Assembly (NCBI GenBank): GCA_905205975.1
Contig: CAJLFQ010000092.1
Location: 1-6,769 of the forward strand
Direction: 5' to 3'
Length of the DNA: 6,769 nucleotides
From: an uncultured Eubacteriales bacterium
Lineage (GTDB): Bacteria; Bacillota; Clostridia; Oscillospirales; QAMX01
Both the position numbers and the translations under genes were made by a program. Shown piece after piece: positions 6,090-6,769 of this stretch. Position 1 is the first letter of the stretch; every line of letters starts with the position of its first letter. A model generated the notes under the pieces. That model saw only the letters and a list, made by a program, of their open reading frames with translations, did no database searches and had not been told where the DNA came from.

Positions 6090-6769
6090 TCAGCGGGAAG
6101 CGGTCAGGCGGTCAAACGCCTCCTGATATTTGGCATGGGTTGCCTGAATGACTTCAAGCGGCAATTCGGGCGCCGGTTCAACGCCGGCCAAATAGTTGGC
6201 TTTCAGCCAGTCACGCAGATATTGCTTGTCGAAGCTTGCCTGACCGCGCCCGACGGCATAATCCTCGGCGGACCAGAAACGCGAAGAATCCGGCGTCAAA
6301 ACTTCGTCGGCCAAAACGAGGCGACCGGATTCATCCAAACCGAATTCCAGCTTGGTGTCGGCGATGATGATGCCGCGCGTCAGCGCGTATTCGGCTGCTT
6401 TGGTGTAAACGGCAATCGTCGCGTCGCGGACCTGTTCGGCCAGCGTCTGACCGAGCTTGGCAGCCATTACGTCAAAGCTAACGTTTTCGTCATGCCCCGT
6501 TTCCGCTTTTGTGGAAGGAGTAAAAAGCGGCTCGGCAAATTTTTCAGATTCCTGCATACCGGCGGGGACGTGAATCCCGCAGATTTCACCGGTCTTCTGA
6601 TAGGAGGACCAGGCGCTTCCCGTGATATACCCGCGTACAATGCATTCAAAGGGGAGCATCTTCAGTTTTTTGACCAGCATGGAGCGCCCGGCGCAGTCGG
6701 GATCAGCATTGAACGGCGCCGGAAAATCAGACGGATCCGCACTCAAAAAATGCGTTGGAATGCAGTCTT
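6090..6769 (-). CDS. purC: Phosphoribosylaminoimidazole-succinocarboxamide synthase (SAICAR synthase), 5' end cut by window edge
   Basis: PurC (EC 6.3.2.6) joins CAIR and L-aspartate using ATP to make SAICAR in the cytoplasm. About 225 codons are visible. The reading frame stays open to the window edge, where it reads DCIPTHFLSADPSDF, so the TTG at 6744-6746 is an internal Leu and not a start. The N-terminal nucleotide-binding part is missing. Recognisable motifs in order are LVKKLKMLPFECIVRGYITG (central substrate region), EPLFTPSTKAETGHDENVSF, IADTKLEFGLD and LADEVLTPDSSRFW, then GRGQASFDKQYLRDWL towards the C-terminus. The TPSTKAE block is typical of the longer, yeast Ade1-like PurC form of roughly 290-300 residues, not the short form of about 235 residues found in Bacillus and E. 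coli. The TGA stop lies 32 nt before purF, so the genes are very probably cotranscribed. By analogy with clostridia, purE may lie upstream. Family assignment is secure; only the missing 5' end is uncertain. Confidence 0.97.
   Translation of the reverse strand, partial: DCIPTHFLSADPSDFPAPFNADPDCAGRSMLVKKLKMLPFECIVRGYITGSAWSSYQKTGEICGIHVPAGMQESEKFAEPLFTPSTKAETGHDENVSFDVMAAKLGQTLAEQVRDATIAVYTKAAEYALTRGIIIADTKLEFGLDESGRLVLADEVLTPDSSRFWSAEDYAVGRGQASFDKQYLRDWLKANYLAGVEPAPELPLEVIQATHAKYQEAFDRLTASR

Noticed and set aside
6744..6746. TTG as a purC start codon
   Set aside because: The frame is open upstream and encodes the family-typical PTHF just before it, so the gene continues beyond the window.

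Overview
This 6.8 kb window is almost entirely one block of the de novo purine (IMP) biosynthesis operon. All six genes are on the minus strand. In transcription order (right to left) they are purC (5' end cut by the window edge), purF, purM, purN, purH and purD. The order, the base composition (by eye in the mid-50s % GC), the strong AAGGAG/GGAGG ribosome binding sites and the protein subtypes all suggest a Gram-positive member of the Clostridia, perhaps an Oscillospiraceae/Ruminococcaceae-like gut anaerobe. The relevant subtypes are the iron-sulfur PurF with a propeptide, the PurN with a SFCGxGYxGLHVH loop, the PurD with APDDPL and the long-form PurC. The species cannot be read from the window.

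Layout: purC ends at 6090, and a 32-nt gap leads to purF (6057-4597). purM (start taken at 4604) overlaps the purF end by 8 nt. purN starts at 3570 in an ATGA overlap with the purM stop. A 104-nt spacer (2837-2940) separates purN from purH (2836-1298). It is the only intergenic stretch of any size, and it holds two predicted hairpins and three copies of a 7-mer. purD (1277-21) follows purH after 20 nt. Just past purD, at the left edge, an A-tract plus a GC-rich arm looks like half of an intrinsic terminator.

Pathway: PurF makes phosphoribosylamine from PRPP and glutamine, PurD adds glycine, PurN formylates GAR, PurM closes the imidazole ring to AIR, PurC condenses CAIR with aspartate, and PurH carries out the last two steps to IMP. 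FGAM synthase (PurL or PurSQL), PurE/PurK and PurB are not in the window. By analogy with clostridial pur operons, purE is likely just upstream of purC, beyond the right edge. The operon promoter, and any riboswitch or PurR site, would also lie there.

I found no undescribed system. The content is ordinary housekeeping metabolism. The parts most worth a second look are the structured purN-purH spacer and the truncated terminator.
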